From the NCBI GenBank assembly GCA_004554585.1, contig SFLH01000007.1, positions 42,854-106,853 on the forward strand: 64,000 nt of DNA. The letters run 5' to 3'. Each line of letters opens with the position of its first letter. The stretch's first letter is position 1. This DNA comes from Clostridiales bacterium. Its GTDB lineage: Bacteria; Bacillota; Clostridia; Oscillospirales; Oscillospiraceae. Positions 8,344 through 16,470 of the stretch are shown one piece after another. The notes beneath the pieces were generated by a model. That model had not been told where the DNA came from and did not search any database. It saw nothing but the letters and a program-made list of their open reading frames with translations. Made by a program: the position numbers and the translations under genes.

Positions 8344-8451
8344 GGCAGAAATGGCGTTCTCCCAAGAAAAATATCGCGGGTCATCGCACCGCGCTGGGTC
8401 CTGCCCTGCCGCCGAGAACGATAACCACCCCAGCAAAGGCTTTTCTTTCCA

Positions 8452-8495
8452 ACAAAAAACACCCTGGCGGAGAAATCGTTTCTCCGCCAGGGTGT
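8452..8495 (-). terminator. Intrinsic terminator after thiM
   Basis: A 17-base perfect stem (8459-8475 with 8479-8495, loop TCG) is followed on the minus strand by a run of T complementary to 8453-8458. Confidence 0.85.
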
Positions 8496-8519
8496 GGTAT
8501 GCCCGTGTGGTATGCTCGC

Positions 8520-9341
8520 TCAGTCTTCCAGCTGACGCAGCCGGAGATCTTGGGTCATGGTCTCCTCGGAAAGAGCATATAACCCGTCCACTATGCCACC
8601 GGCAAACCGGCTGATGCTGCCGTGGACGGAAAAGTCCGCTGCCGCCCGCTCCCCGGCCAGGCCCAGCATGGCAGCCCCCGCCGCCGCCGCGGTCATGGGA
8701 TCCGTCACCGCCAGGAAGGCGGCCACCACCGCCCCCTGCAGGCAGCCGGTGCCGGTGACCAGGGCCATAAGGGGGTCCCCGTTTTCTGCCGCGAAGGCCT
8801 GCCGGCCGTCGGCAATCACATCGGCGGCGCCGGACAGCAGCACCACCGTTTGAAACCGCCGGGCAGCCTCTTGGGCTGTGGCCAGGGCTTGGGACAAATC
8901 CTCCGCTTCACCGTTGTCGATCCCCTTGGCGTGGTGGGGCAGGCCGCACAGGGCCCGCAGCTCCGACTGGTTCCCCTTGAGTACCACCGGGCGGGCATTT
9001 TGGAGAAATGACCGGGCAAAGTCCAGGCGCAGCCCGCTGCAGCCCACTCCCACCGCGTCCATGACGCAGGGGATTCCCCTTTGGCGGGCGGCCTGGCCGG
9101 AGGCGGTCATGGCCGCCATGCGGCTGTCGGAGATGTTGCCCAGGTTCACCAGCAGGGCCTGGGCGGAGGCCGTGATCTCCGCCGCCTCCGCCGGGTGCTC
9201 GGCCATGATAGGCCGGGTGCCCAGGGCCAGCAGGCCGTTGGCGCAGTCCCGAATGGAGATGTGGTTGGTGATGCAGTGGATCAGGGGCTGTTCAGCGCGG
9301 ATCTGCCGCCGAAGGACGGGCAAGGGGATAGGACAGCGCAT
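8520..9341 (-). CDS. thiM: Hydroxyethylthiazole kinase ThiM
   Basis: Phosphorylates 5-(2-hydroxyethyl)-4-methylthiazole (HET) for thiamine salvage; ribokinase-like fold, cytosolic. Family marks include HCITNHISIRDCANGLLA near the N-terminus, GNQSEL in the middle and VTGTGCLQGAVVAAF with the catalytic Cys. The 273 residues are normal. Start ATG 9341 has GGAGGG seven bases upstream, and it lies 50 bases inside the end of thiW, so the pair is coupled. Having thiW (thiazole uptake) immediately before thiM makes a compact import-and-trap unit for the thiazole moiety. Confidence 0.94.
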   Translation of the reverse strand: MRCPIPLPVLRRQIRAEQPLIHCITNHISIRDCANGLLALGTRPIMAEHPAEAAEITASAQALLVNLGNISDSRMAAMTASGQAARQRGIPCVMDAVGVGCSGLRLDFARSFLQNARPVVLKGNQSELRALCGLPHHAKGIDNGEAEDLSQALATAQEAARRFQTVVLLSGAADVIADGRQAFAAENGDPLMALVTGTGCLQGAVVAAFLAVTDPMTAAAAGAAMLGLAGERAAADFSVHGSISRFAGGIVDGLYALSEETMTQDLRLRQLED

Positions 9342-9861
9342 AGACTTTCCCTCCTAACGCAGATTGGATCTTGGCCAGCATTCCCGTGCGCCGCAGAGCG
9401 CCCAGGAAGAGGAAGGCGATGGTCCCGCCGATGAGAGTGCCGGCGAGGAACAAGGGGGTGTAGAAGAACCAGGTCAGCCCCGACTGATGGACCAGGAAGG
9501 CCATGATGGGGTAGCTGATGAGGGAGCCGATGATGCCGGTGCCCACCACTTCCCCCAGCACCGCGCACCAGAGCCTGCCCTTCGAGGCCCGGTAGAAGGC
9601 CCCCGACAGAAAGGCCCCAAAGACCGCCCCGGTGAGGGCCAGGGGCGGGATGCCCATGCAGGACATGCGGATGATGCCAATGAGAGTGGCGCACAGCAGG
9701 GAGTACCAGGGACCCAAAAACACCGAACAGGTGATGTTGATCAGGTGGGCCATAGGACACATGCCCTCGATGCGCAGGATGGGCGAGATCACCACCCCCA
9801 GGGCCACCAGCATGGCCAGCATGGTCATGCGCAGGATGTCGGTCTTACTTTTGGCTTGCAT
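9292..9861 (-). CDS. thiW: ECF transporter substrate-binding subunit ThiW (thiazole uptake)
   Basis: Small S component of about 189 residues with five or six membrane segments (MLAMLVALGVVISPIL, LLCATLIGIIRMSCM, LALTGAVFGAFLSGAFY, IIGSLISYPIMAFLV, LAGTLIGGTIAFLFL). The opening GMCPMAHLINITCSVFLGPWYS is typical of ThiW, which captures the thiazole precursor and relies on a shared ECF energising module; none is encoded here. ATG 9861 follows AGAGAGG by about ten bases; the longer frame from 9894 starts inside the leader. The 232-base gap to thiC holds a switch-like RNA (9872-9988). Confidence 0.85.
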   Translation of the reverse strand: MQAKSKTDILRMTMLAMLVALGVVISPILRIEGMCPMAHLINITCSVFLGPWYSLLCATLIGIIRMSCMGIPPLALTGAVFGAFLSGAFYRASKGRLWCAVLGEVVGTGIIGSLISYPIMAFLVHQSGLTWFFYTPLFLAGTLIGGTIAFLFLGALRRTGMLAKIQSALGGKVYALSYPLARPSAADPR

Positions 9862-9871
9862 GATGAAATTA

Positions 9872-9988
9872 CCTCTCTTTCCGCCCGGTTCCATGGTCGG
9901 GCTGCGGGCGGAAAAGGATAGACTCCGCCCGTGGTCATCGGACGGTCGAGGCTCAAAAGCCTCCTCTCACCTTGAAACACAAGTTCCC
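9872..9988 (-). promoter_or_regulatory. Switch-like RNA leader of thiW-thiM (class uncertain)
   Basis: On the minus strand the segment complementary to 9988-9944 reads GGGA, hairpin, GTGAGAGG, hairpin, CGACC. That layout copies the 5' half of the two real TPP riboswitches in this window, but the conserved CCTGAT...AATGCC half is missing. Downstream, CGGGCGGA (9924-9931) and CGGGCGGAA (9879-9887) can each pair with TTCCGCCCG (9905-9913). The second pairing abuts the AGAGAGG ribosome site (9872-9878). This looks like a translational switch with two exclusive states. Nothing else is visible between here and thiC except a TTCCGGCC hairpin without a T-run. Confidence 0.45.
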
Positions 9989-10093
9989 TCGCAAAAGGCG
10001 GGAGGGAAAAAGTCCCGGGCGCTCCCCCGCGGCTTCCCTTCCGGCCCTGAAGGCCGGAAACCTCCCTGTTGTTTTATTTTGTACCAGCGGCCC

Positions 10094-11407
10094 TTACCGC
10101 TCGGAGCAGAACTCCACTTTCTTCCCTTCCAGGATCAGGTTGGTGGTGCGCACCGCACACATCTTGCCGCACATGGAGCAGGTGTGGCGGTCAGAGGGCG
10201 GGGTGCTCTCGAAATAGCGCCGGGCCTTCTCCGGGTCCACCGCCAGGCGGAACATCTCCTCCCAGTCCACCCGATGGCGGGCCTCGGCCATCTGGTCGTC
10301 CCGGTCCCGGGCATGGGGAACGCCCTTGGCAATGTCGGCGGCGTGGGCAGCAATGCGGGAGGCGATGATGCCCTCCTTCACGTCCGCCGCGTCGGGCAGA
10401 CGCAGGTGCTCGGCGGGGGTGACGTAGCACAGGAAGTCCGCCCCGCTGGCCGCGGCAATGGCCCCGCCGATGGCGGAGGTGATGTGATCGTAGCCGGGGA
10501 AGATATCAGTGACCAGGGGGCCCAGAACATAGAAGGGGGCCTCGTGGCACAGGCGCTTTTCCAGACGCATGTTGGCGGCGATCTCGTTCATGGCCATGTG
10601 GCCGGGTCCCTCGATCATCACCTGCACGTCCTTCGCCCAGGCCCGCTTGGCCAGGTCGCCCAGCTCAATGAGCTCGGCAATCTGACCGGCGTCGGTGCTG
10701 TCGTCCAGACAGCCGGGGCGCAGGGCGTCCCCCAGGCTGATGGTCACGTCGTACTCCCGCAGAATCTCCAGCACATCGTCGTAGTACTCAAAGAAGGGGT
10801 TCTCATTGCCGGTCATCTCCATCCAGGCAAACAGGAGGGAGCCGCCCCGGGAGACGATGTTCATCTTCCGCTTGTCCCGCTTAAAGGCCTCCACTGCCCG
10901 GCGGTTGATGCCCGCGTGGATGGTCATGAAGTCCACGCCCTCTTCCGCGTGGGCCCGGACCACCTTGAGGAAGTCCCGGGGGGTGATCTCCAGCAGGTCT
11001 TTGTCCAGATAGCCGATGGCGTCGTACATGGGCACGGTACCGATCATGGCCGGGGACATGTCGATCAGCTGCCGGCGGAAGGTGTTGGTCTTGCCATAGT
11101 TGGACAGGTCCATGATGGCCTCAGCTCCAAAGTCCAAAGCCATGCGGACCTTGTCCATCTCCGCCTGGTAGTTGTTGGCGTCCCCGGAGATGCCCAGGTT
11201 GACGTTGATTTTGGTGCGCAGTCCCTTGCCGATGCCCTCGGGGTTCAGGGACTTGTGGTTGATGTTGGCGGGGATGGCGATCTGTCCCAAAGCCACCAGC
11301 TGCCGCAGCTTTTCCGGGTCCATGTACTCCTTTTCCGCCACAGCCTTCATCTCTGGCGTCAGGATGCCTTTCTTGGCGGCCTCCATCTGGGTCGCGTATT
11401 CTCTCAT
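10094..11407 (-). CDS. thiC: Phosphomethylpyrimidine synthase ThiC
   Basis: Radical SAM enzyme that rearranges aminoimidazole ribotide to hydroxymethylpyrimidine phosphate, the pyrimidine half of thiamine. About 437 residues, the short clostridial form. The iron-sulfur motif lies at the extreme C-terminus as CSMCGKMC (CX2CX3C), the pattern usual for this short form. Other family marks are NINHKSLNPEGIG, GTVPMYDAIG, and MIEGPGHMAMNEI. ATG 11407 has GAGGAG five bases upstream; the longer frame from 11449 adds unrelated residues. It is controlled by the TPP riboswitch at 11488-11586. The thiazole genes downstream have a separate leader. Confidence 0.96.
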   Translation of the reverse strand: MREYATQMEAAKKGILTPEMKAVAEKEYMDPEKLRQLVALGQIAIPANINHKSLNPEGIGKGLRTKINVNLGISGDANNYQAEMDKVRMALDFGAEAIMDLSNYGKTNTFRRQLIDMSPAMIGTVPMYDAIGYLDKDLLEITPRDFLKVVRAHAEEGVDFMTIHAGINRRAVEAFKRDKRKMNIVSRGGSLLFAWMEMTGNENPFFEYYDDVLEILREYDVTISLGDALRPGCLDDSTDAGQIAELIELGDLAKRAWAKDVQVMIEGPGHMAMNEIAANMRLEKRLCHEAPFYVLGPLVTDIFPGYDHITSAIGGAIAAASGADFLCYVTPAEHLRLPDAADVKEGIIASRIAAHAADIAKGVPHARDRDDQMAEARHRVDWEEMFRLAVDPEKARRYFESTPPSDRHTCSMCGKMCAVRTTNLILEGKKVEFCSER

Positions 11408-11487
11408 GGTCACTCCTCTTTTCTGGGCAAAAAAATTGCGGCCATCCATTCGTCGCGACGAATCGATAGCCGTTTATCCATAAACGA

Positions 11488-11586
11488 ATTCCCTCCGTCG
11501 GCATTGTCCGAATCAGGTGCGCGGCGCGTGCGCCGCAGGGTCGAAACAACTGTTTCCTCTCAGCCGCTGCTGCGGCTCCCCTATTC
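11488..11586 (-). ncRNA. TPP riboswitch upstream of thiC
   Basis: The minus strand carries GGGGAGCC, a GC hairpin, GGCTGAGAGG, a side hairpin, CGACCC, then CACCTGATTCGG, ACAATGCCGACGG and AGGGAA: the full thi-box in order. It represses thiC when thiamine pyrophosphate is bound. The expression platform lies in the 80 bases before thiC and is not obviously a terminator, so translational control is likely. Confidence 0.92.
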
Positions 11587-11593
11587 AAGAAGT

Positions 11594-11622
11594 ATTGTAG
11601 CACGCCCCTCCCCCCTTGTCAA
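11594..11622 (-). promoter_or_regulatory. Sigma-A promoter of thiC
   Basis: Minus-strand TTGACA (11617-11622), exactly 17 bases, TACAAT (11594-11599). Transcription would begin just before the riboswitch. Confidence 0.85.
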
Positions 11623-11653
11623 CGGGCGGCCTGCCCAGGAAAGGACGTTTTTC

Positions 11654-11682
11654 TTGACTTTTTCCTGGTTGTCCTGTAACAT
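11654..11682 (+). promoter_or_regulatory. Promoter of the HTH-membrane gene cluster
   Basis: TTGACT (11654-11659), exactly 17 bases, TAACAT (11677-11682). It is followed at once by two palindromes that are probably its operators. Confidence 0.7.
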
Positions 11683-11711
11683 GAAGAAAACTTCACATGA
11701 AGTAACCTTCA
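11682..11711. promoter_or_regulatory. Tandem TGAAG-N4-CTTCA operators
   Basis: TGAAG-AAAA-CTTCA (11682-11695) and TGAAG-TAAC-CTTCA (11698-11711) are two copies of the same palindrome, 16 bases centre to centre, covering the end of the -10 and the start of transcription. The adjacent HTH gene is the obvious binder, giving autoregulation. Confidence 0.65.
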
Positions 11712-11727
11712 TACCATGGAGGGTGCT

Positions 11728-11961
11728 ATGAAAACCAGGATCAAAGAACTGCGCACCGCAGCACACATGACCCAACAGCAGCTGGCTGAGCTGGTCCATG
11801 TCTCCTCCCGCACCATCATTTCCATTGAGAAGGGGCAGTACAACCCCTCCCTGATGCTGGCCTACCGCATGGCCCTGGTGTTTGGGGTGACGGTGGAGGA
11901 GCTGTGCTGTCTGGCGGAGAACAAAGCATGGGAGGATGCCGAGTTTGAAAATCTACCATAA
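11728..11961 (+). CDS. XRE-family helix-turn-helix regulator
   Basis: 77 residues, almost entirely one HTH_3 domain: KTRIKELRTAAHMTQQQLAELVHVSSRTIISIEKG-type arrangement, then LMLAYRMALVFGVTVEELC. This is the small stand-alone type that commonly represses a membrane-protein gene next to it. ATG 11728 has GGAGGGT just upstream. Its promoter region contains two matching palindromes. It overlaps the next gene by 26 bases in another frame and is followed by two small membrane proteins, which are probably its targets. Confidence 0.9.
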   Translation: MKTRIKELRTAAHMTQQQLAELVHVSSRTIISIEKGQYNPSLMLAYRMALVFGVTVEELCCLAENKAWEDAEFENLP

Positions 11962-12361
11962 GAAAAACTTTGCCGTAGGCCTTGGGCTGAGTCTGCTGGG
12001 TGCGGCCAACCTGGGGTTGATGGTCTGGAAGGGCTGGCAGGTCCGGGAAACAGTCACTGCCCTGCTGTGCCTGCTGCTGGGCATCGGGAGCCTGCTGCGC
12101 AGCCTGTCCCGGGACATGGCCCGGGAGGACATCCTGGAGGAACGGGATGAGCGGAACCGGCTGGTGGCCCTGAAGTACCGCAGCTCTGCCCTGCGGCTGA
12201 CCCAGGGCGTAAGCTTCGTCCTAATGTGCCTGCTTTTCCTGCTGAGCAAAACCTCCGGGCAGCAGAGCCTCCTGCCGGTGGGCCTTGGCCTGGGGCTGGC
12301 GCTATCCGTGAGCATCTGGGGCGAGCTGGGTGCCGAGCTCTACCACCAGAAACACACCTGA
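11936..12361 (+). CDS. Small membrane protein in the HTH cluster
   Basis: About 141 residues with four hydrophobic segments (AVGLGLSLLGAANLGLMVW, TVTALLCLLLGIGSLL, GVSFVLMCLLFLL, VGLGLGLALSVSIWG). Between the second and third lies an acidic-basic stretch, EDILEERDERNR, an EERDE-type motif often seen in small membrane proteins paired with XRE regulators; the next gene has a related KDERDQQ. The start is uncertain: ATG 11936 sits directly on the GGAGG, while TTG 11945 is better spaced. I do not know the function. Confidence 0.75.
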   Translation: MPSLKIYHKKNFAVGLGLSLLGAANLGLMVWKGWQVRETVTALLCLLLGIGSLLRSLSRDMAREDILEERDERNRLVALKYRSSALRLTQGVSFVLMCLLFLLSKTSGQQSLLPVGLGLGLALSVSIWGELGAELYHQKHT

Positions 12362-12379
12362 GGAAAGGAGCGTTGGATC

Positions 12380-12673
12380 ATGCGCAACAACGCCAAGTAT
12401 CCCGTCAAGGACGAACGGGACCAGCAGATCGACACCGCCGCCCGCAGCCATGCCTTGGACTTCCTGGTGGCCGCCACCCAAGTCCTGACGGTACTATGTG
12501 CTGTGAAAGGGAACCCTGCCTGGAAAGGCAGTCTATCGCTGCTATTTTTAGGCGTGGCGGCGATGTTGTTTTACAAATACAGTCAGTATGAAGCGCGGCC
12601 CTACCGACAGGTGGGGGTTGTGCTGGGACTAATCGGACTGGCCCTGCTAATTTGGTTCGGGATCGCCGGATAA
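12380..12673 (+). CDS. Small membrane protein with KDERD motif
   Basis: 97 residues: a short cytosolic N-terminus with KDERDQQIDTAARSHALDF, then three hydrophobic segments (VAATQVLTVLCAV, GSLSLLFLGVAAMLFY, VGVVLGLIGLALLIWFG). It resembles small DUF6442/DUF2178-like membrane proteins, but that is a guess from the motif. AGGAAAGGAG lies just upstream of ATG 12380, and the gene follows its neighbour by 18 bases, forming a three-gene set with the HTH regulator. Confidence 0.75.
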   Translation: MRNNAKYPVKDERDQQIDTAARSHALDFLVAATQVLTVLCAVKGNPAWKGSLSLLFLGVAAMLFYKYSQYEARPYRQVGVVLGLIGLALLIWFGIAG

Positions 12674-12734
12674 AGACTTGCACCCGGCGGCCATCCACGG
12701 TACAATGGGAGGCAGCAACGAAGGAGGCCGCCAC

Positions 12735-13814
12735 ATGGAACAGGAGCACAAGCGCCGGGTGCGCTACAAGGGGACCCATCCCCGGAGCTATCAGGAAAAG
12801 TACAAAGAGCTCAACCCAGAGCGATATCAGGAAGACGTGGAAAAGATTCTTCGCAGCGGAAAGACCCCTGCCGGTATGCACCGTCCCATCTGTGTGACGG
12901 AAATTTTGTCGTTTCTGGATGTGCAGCCTGGCCAAATTGGATTGGATGCCACCTTGGGCTATGGCGGCCACAGCCGGAAATTACTGGAATGCCTGCAGGG
13001 CCAGGGCCATCTGTACGCCACGGACGTAGACCCCATCGAGTCGGAAAAGACCAAAGCCCGGTTGGCTGGGCTGGGGTATGGGCCGGAGCTGCTCACCGTC
13101 CGGCGGATGAACTTCGCCCAGCTGGACCAAGTGGCCCCCGGGGTCCGGTTCGATTTCGTGCTAGCCGATCTGGGGGTGTCCTCCATGCAGATCGACAACC
13201 CCGAGCGGGGATTCACCTTCAAGCAAGATGGCCCCCTGGACCTGCGCCTGGACCCCACCGCCGGGGTCCCCGCTTCCCAGCGGCTGAAGGAACTGGACCG
13301 GGAGGAACTGGCCGCCCTGCTTTGGGAAAACGCCGATGAGCCCTACGCGGACCAGATCGCCAAGGCCATCTTCCACAAGGTCAAGCGGGGTGGCGGCATC
13401 CACACCACCAAGGAATTGGCCCAGGTGGTGGAGAGCACCCTGGACTTTCTGCCCCCAGCCGAGCGGAAGGAGGGCGTGAAAAAAGCCTGCCAGCGGACCT
13501 TTCAGGCCCTGCGGATCGACGTCAACAGCGAATTCGAGGTACTCTATGCCTTTTTGGAAAAACTCCCCCTGGTCCTCAAGCCCGGGGGCAAGGCGGCCAT
13601 CCTCACCTTTCACTCCGGGGAAGACCGGCTGGTGAAGAAGTCCTTCCAGGCCCTCTGCCGCCAAGGAATCTATACGGAGGTCTCCCGCCAGGTCATCCGC
13701 CCCACCCCCCAGGAGTGCGCCCAGAATCCCCGGGCCCGCTCGGCCAAGCTGCGCTGGGCCATCCGGGGAGAGGACCCGGCCGACCACGTATGCAAGGAGG
13801 AGGAAGAGGCATGA
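12735..13814 (+). CDS. RsmH-like 16S rRNA cytosine-N4 methyltransferase (paralogue)
   Basis: SAM-dependent methyltransferase of 359 residues with the RsmH/MraW fold: MHRPICVTEIL, DATLGYGGHSRKLL (SAM loop), DLGVSSMQID, ERGFTFKQDGPLDLR, and FHSGEDRLVKKSF. RsmH methylates C1402 of 16S rRNA. This copy has a basic N-terminal extension of about 50 residues (RRVRYKGTHPRSYQEKYKEL) and is not in a division-wall cluster, so it may be a second paralogue with a different site; that is inference. ATG 12735 follows AAGGAGG. It ends in an ATGA overlap with feoAB, an unexpected partner. Confidence 0.85.
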   Translation: MEQEHKRRVRYKGTHPRSYQEKYKELNPERYQEDVEKILRSGKTPAGMHRPICVTEILSFLDVQPGQIGLDATLGYGGHSRKLLECLQGQGHLYATDVDPIESEKTKARLAGLGYGPELLTVRRMNFAQLDQVAPGVRFDFVLADLGVSSMQIDNPERGFTFKQDGPLDLRLDPTAGVPASQRLKELDREELAALLWENADEPYADQIAKAIFHKVKRGGGIHTTKELAQVVESTLDFLPPAERKEGVKKACQRTFQALRIDVNSEFEVLYAFLEKLPLVLKPGGKAAILTFHSGEDRLVKKSFQALCRQGIYTEVSRQVIRPTPQECAQNPRARSAKLRWAIRGEDPADHVCKEEEEA

Positions 13815-16189
13815 CAAAGGCCACCACCTTAAAAGACCTGGAACTGGGCCAGACTGCCGTCATCACCGCCGTGGGAGGCGAGGGCTCCCTGCGGCAGCAC
13901 TTTTTGGACATGGGGGTCATCCCCGGCGCCGAGGTCACCTTAATGAAATTCGCCCCCATGGGAGACCCCATGGAGCTACGCATCCACGGCTATGAACTTA
14001 CCCTACGCCTGGCCGATGGGGAGAAGGTCACCGTCTCGCCCCTACCCAAGGGCAAACCCCGGCAGCAGGCCCCTTGGCTGCCCGCCCACGCCCCGGACAA
14101 CCAGGCCCACCCCGGCCTGGGCGAGGGGGGCAAGTACCACGTGAAGGCCGACGAGAATCCCCTGCCCCCCGGCACCCAGCTCACCTTTGCCCTAGCGGGC
14201 AACCAGAACTGCGGCAAAACCACGTTGTTTAACCAGCTCACTGGAGCCAACCAGCATGTGGGCAACTTCCCCGGGGTCACCGTGGACCAGAAGAGCGGGG
14301 CCATCCGGGGGCACAGCGACACCTTGGTCACCGACCTGCCGGGAATTTACTCCCTCTCCCCCTACACCAGTGAGGAGATCGTCTCCCGGCAGTTCATCCT
14401 CCACGAGCATCCTACGGGAATCATCAACATCGTCGACGCCACCAACATTGAGCGCAACCTCTACCTAACCATGCAGCTGATGGAGTTGGACGTGCCCATG
14501 GTCCTGGCCCTGAACATGATGGACGAGGTCCGGGGCAACGGTGGCTCCATCCGCATCAACCGCATGGAGGAGCTGCTGGGCATTCCCGTGGTGCCCATCA
14601 CCGCCTCCAAGAACGAAGGCGTGGCGGAACTGGTGGACCACGCCCTCCACGTAGCCCAGTATCAGGAGCGTCCCGGGCGGACGGACTTCTGCGACAAGGA
14701 CGACCACAATGGGGCGGTCCACCGCTGTCTCCACGGGATCATGCACCTGGTGGAGGACCACGCCAAGGCCGCCGGCATCCCTCTGCGCTTTGCCGCCAGC
14801 AAGCTGGTGGAGGGGGACCCTCTGATCCTGGAGTCCCTCCATCTCAGCCAGAATGAAAAGGAGATGCTGGAACACATCATCTGCCAGATGGAGGAGGAGC
14901 GCGGCCTGGACCGGGCCGCCGCCATCGCCGACATGCGCTTTGCCTTCATCCAAAAACTCTGCCAACAGACGGTGGTGAGGCCCCGGGAGAGCAAGGAGCA
15001 CGAGCGCAGCCGGAAGATCGACACCTTCCTCACCGGCAAGTACACCGCCATCCCCGCCTTTGTGGGCATCATGGCCCTGGTGTTTTTCCTCACCTTCAAC
15101 GTCATCGGCGCCTGGCTGCAGGGGCTGCTGGAGACCGCCATCGGCTGGCTCACCGCCGGGGTGGACGCCGCCCTGACCGCCTGGCACATCAACGACGTGC
15201 TCCACTCCCTGGTCATCGACGGCATTTTTAACGGCGTGGGCAGCGTTTTAAGTTTTGTGCCTATCATCGTCACGCTTTTCTTCTTCCTCTCCCTGCTGGA
15301 GGACAGCGGCTATATGGCCCGGGTGGCCTTCGTCATGGATAAGCTACTGCGGAAGATCGGCCTGTCCGGCCGAAGCATCGTGCCCATGCTCATCGGATTT
15401 GGGTGCACGGTACCCGGGGTGATGGCCAGCCGGACCCTCCCCTCGGAACGGGACCGGAAGATGACCATTCTCCTGACCCCCTTTATGAGCTGCTCGGCCA
15501 AGCTGCCCATTTACGGCTTCTTTACCGCCGTGTTTTTCCCTGGACACGGCGGGCTCATTATGGTGCTGCTCTATTTCCTGGGCATCCTCATCGGCATCCT
15601 CATGGCCCTGCTGTCCAAGAGCACCATGTTCAAAGGGGAGGCTGTCCCCTTTGTCATGGAGCTGCCCAACTACCGTATGCCCGGGGCCAAAAACGTGGCC
15701 CATCTGCTGTGGGACAAGGCCAAGGACTTCCTCCAGCGGGCCTTCACCGTCATTTTCATCGCCACCATCGTGGTCTGGTTCCTGCAGACCTTTGACCTTC
15801 ACCTAAACATTGTCTCCGACTCTCAGGAGAGCATCCTGGCCATGGTGGCTGGAGTCCTCACCCCCCTCTTTGCTCCCTTGGGCTTTGGGGACTGGCGGGT
15901 GTCCACCGCCCTCATTGCCGGTTTTATGGCCAAGGAAAGTGTGGTCTCCACCCTCTCCGTTCTCTTTGGGAGCACCGGAGCCATGGTGGCAGTGCTCTCT
16001 CCCCTGGCCGCCGCTGCCCTGCTGGTCTTTTGCCTGCTCTACACCCCCTGTGTGGCGGCCATTGCCGCCATCAAGCGGGAACTGGGCCTGAAGTGGGCCG
16101 TGGGGGTGGTGGTCGGCCAATGTGTCATCGCCTGGCTGGCCGCCTTGGTGGTGCACACGATAGGACTGGCCGTGGGGATGGGCGGATGA
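13811..16189 (+). CDS. feoB: FeoA-FeoB fusion, ferrous iron transporter
   Basis: Imports Fe(II) across the inner membrane. Residues 1-80 are a FeoA SH3-like domain (LKDLELGQTAVITAV, HFLDMGVIPGAEVTLMK). A linker to about residue 115 leads to the FeoB GTPase with G1 GNQNCGKTT, switch FPGVTVDQKSG, G3 DLPGIYSLSPYTSEE and G4 NMMD, followed by the membrane core with two Gate segments (MLIGFGCTVPGVMASRTL; CLLYTPCVAAIAAIKRELG). At 792 residues it exceeds plain FeoB by roughly one FeoA. ATG 13811 overlaps the rsmH-like stop; the longer frame from 13715 is spurious. Confidence 0.95.
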   Translation: MTKATTLKDLELGQTAVITAVGGEGSLRQHFLDMGVIPGAEVTLMKFAPMGDPMELRIHGYELTLRLADGEKVTVSPLPKGKPRQQAPWLPAHAPDNQAHPGLGEGGKYHVKADENPLPPGTQLTFALAGNQNCGKTTLFNQLTGANQHVGNFPGVTVDQKSGAIRGHSDTLVTDLPGIYSLSPYTSEEIVSRQFILHEHPTGIINIVDATNIERNLYLTMQLMELDVPMVLALNMMDEVRGNGGSIRINRMEELLGIPVVPITASKNEGVAELVDHALHVAQYQERPGRTDFCDKDDHNGAVHRCLHGIMHLVEDHAKAAGIPLRFAASKLVEGDPLILESLHLSQNEKEMLEHIICQMEEERGLDRAAAIADMRFAFIQKLCQQTVVRPRESKEHERSRKIDTFLTGKYTAIPAFVGIMALVFFLTFNVIGAWLQGLLETAIGWLTAGVDAALTAWHINDVLHSLVIDGIFNGVGSVLSFVPIIVTLFFFLSLLEDSGYMARVAFVMDKLLRKIGLSGRSIVPMLIGFGCTVPGVMASRTLPSERDRKMTILLTPFMSCSAKLPIYGFFTAVFFPGHGGLIMVLLYFLGILIGILMALLSKSTMFKGEAVPFVMELPNYRMPGAKNVAHLLWDKAKDFLQRAFTVIFIATIVVWFLQTFDLHLNIVSDSQESILAMVAGVLTPLFAPLGFGDWRVSTALIAGFMAKESVVSTLSVLFGSTGAMVAVLSPLAAAALLVFCLLYTPCVAAIAAIKRELGLKWAVGVVVGQCVIAWLAALVVHTIGLAVGMGG

Positions 16190-16422
16190 ACCTGCCCAGT
16201 CTGCTCCTGCTGTTTCTTCTGCTCCTGGCCGTCGTTCTGGCCCTCCGCGCCCTCTGGAAGCACCGGGGAACCGGCGGCTGTTCCGGCTGCTCTGGCTGCC
16301 GGGACCCCCACGGGACTTGCCCCTTCCGCTGCCGTGGGCAAACGGGGAAAAAACCTTTTTGCCACCCCGATTCCCTTGCGCAGGCTAAGCAGGCCCCAGA
16401 AAAGCAGGAAGATCGCCTGTAG
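16186..16422 (+). CDS. FeoB-associated Cys-rich membrane protein
   Basis: 78 residues: one N-terminal membrane helix (LPSLLLLFLLLLAVVLALRAL) then a cytosolic tail with GCSGCSGC and CPFRC. This is the small partner found directly after feoB in many Firmicutes (PF12669-like), thought to assist Fe(II) uptake in place of FeoC. ATG 16186 overlaps the feoAB stop (ATGA), so the two are translationally coupled. Confidence 0.88.
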   Translation: MNLPSLLLLFLLLLAVVLALRALWKHRGTGGCSGCSGCRDPHGTCPFRCRGQTGKKPFCHPDSLAQAKQAPEKQEDRL

Positions 16423-16470
16423 CCCACACCTAGTCCCAACAATTCCTTGAATGATTGTAGCGCCTTGATG

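Noticed and set aside
9892..9988. A canonical TPP riboswitch before thiW
   Set aside because: The 5' half looks similar, but the conserved CCTGAT / AATGCC half is absent, so I call it only switch-like.
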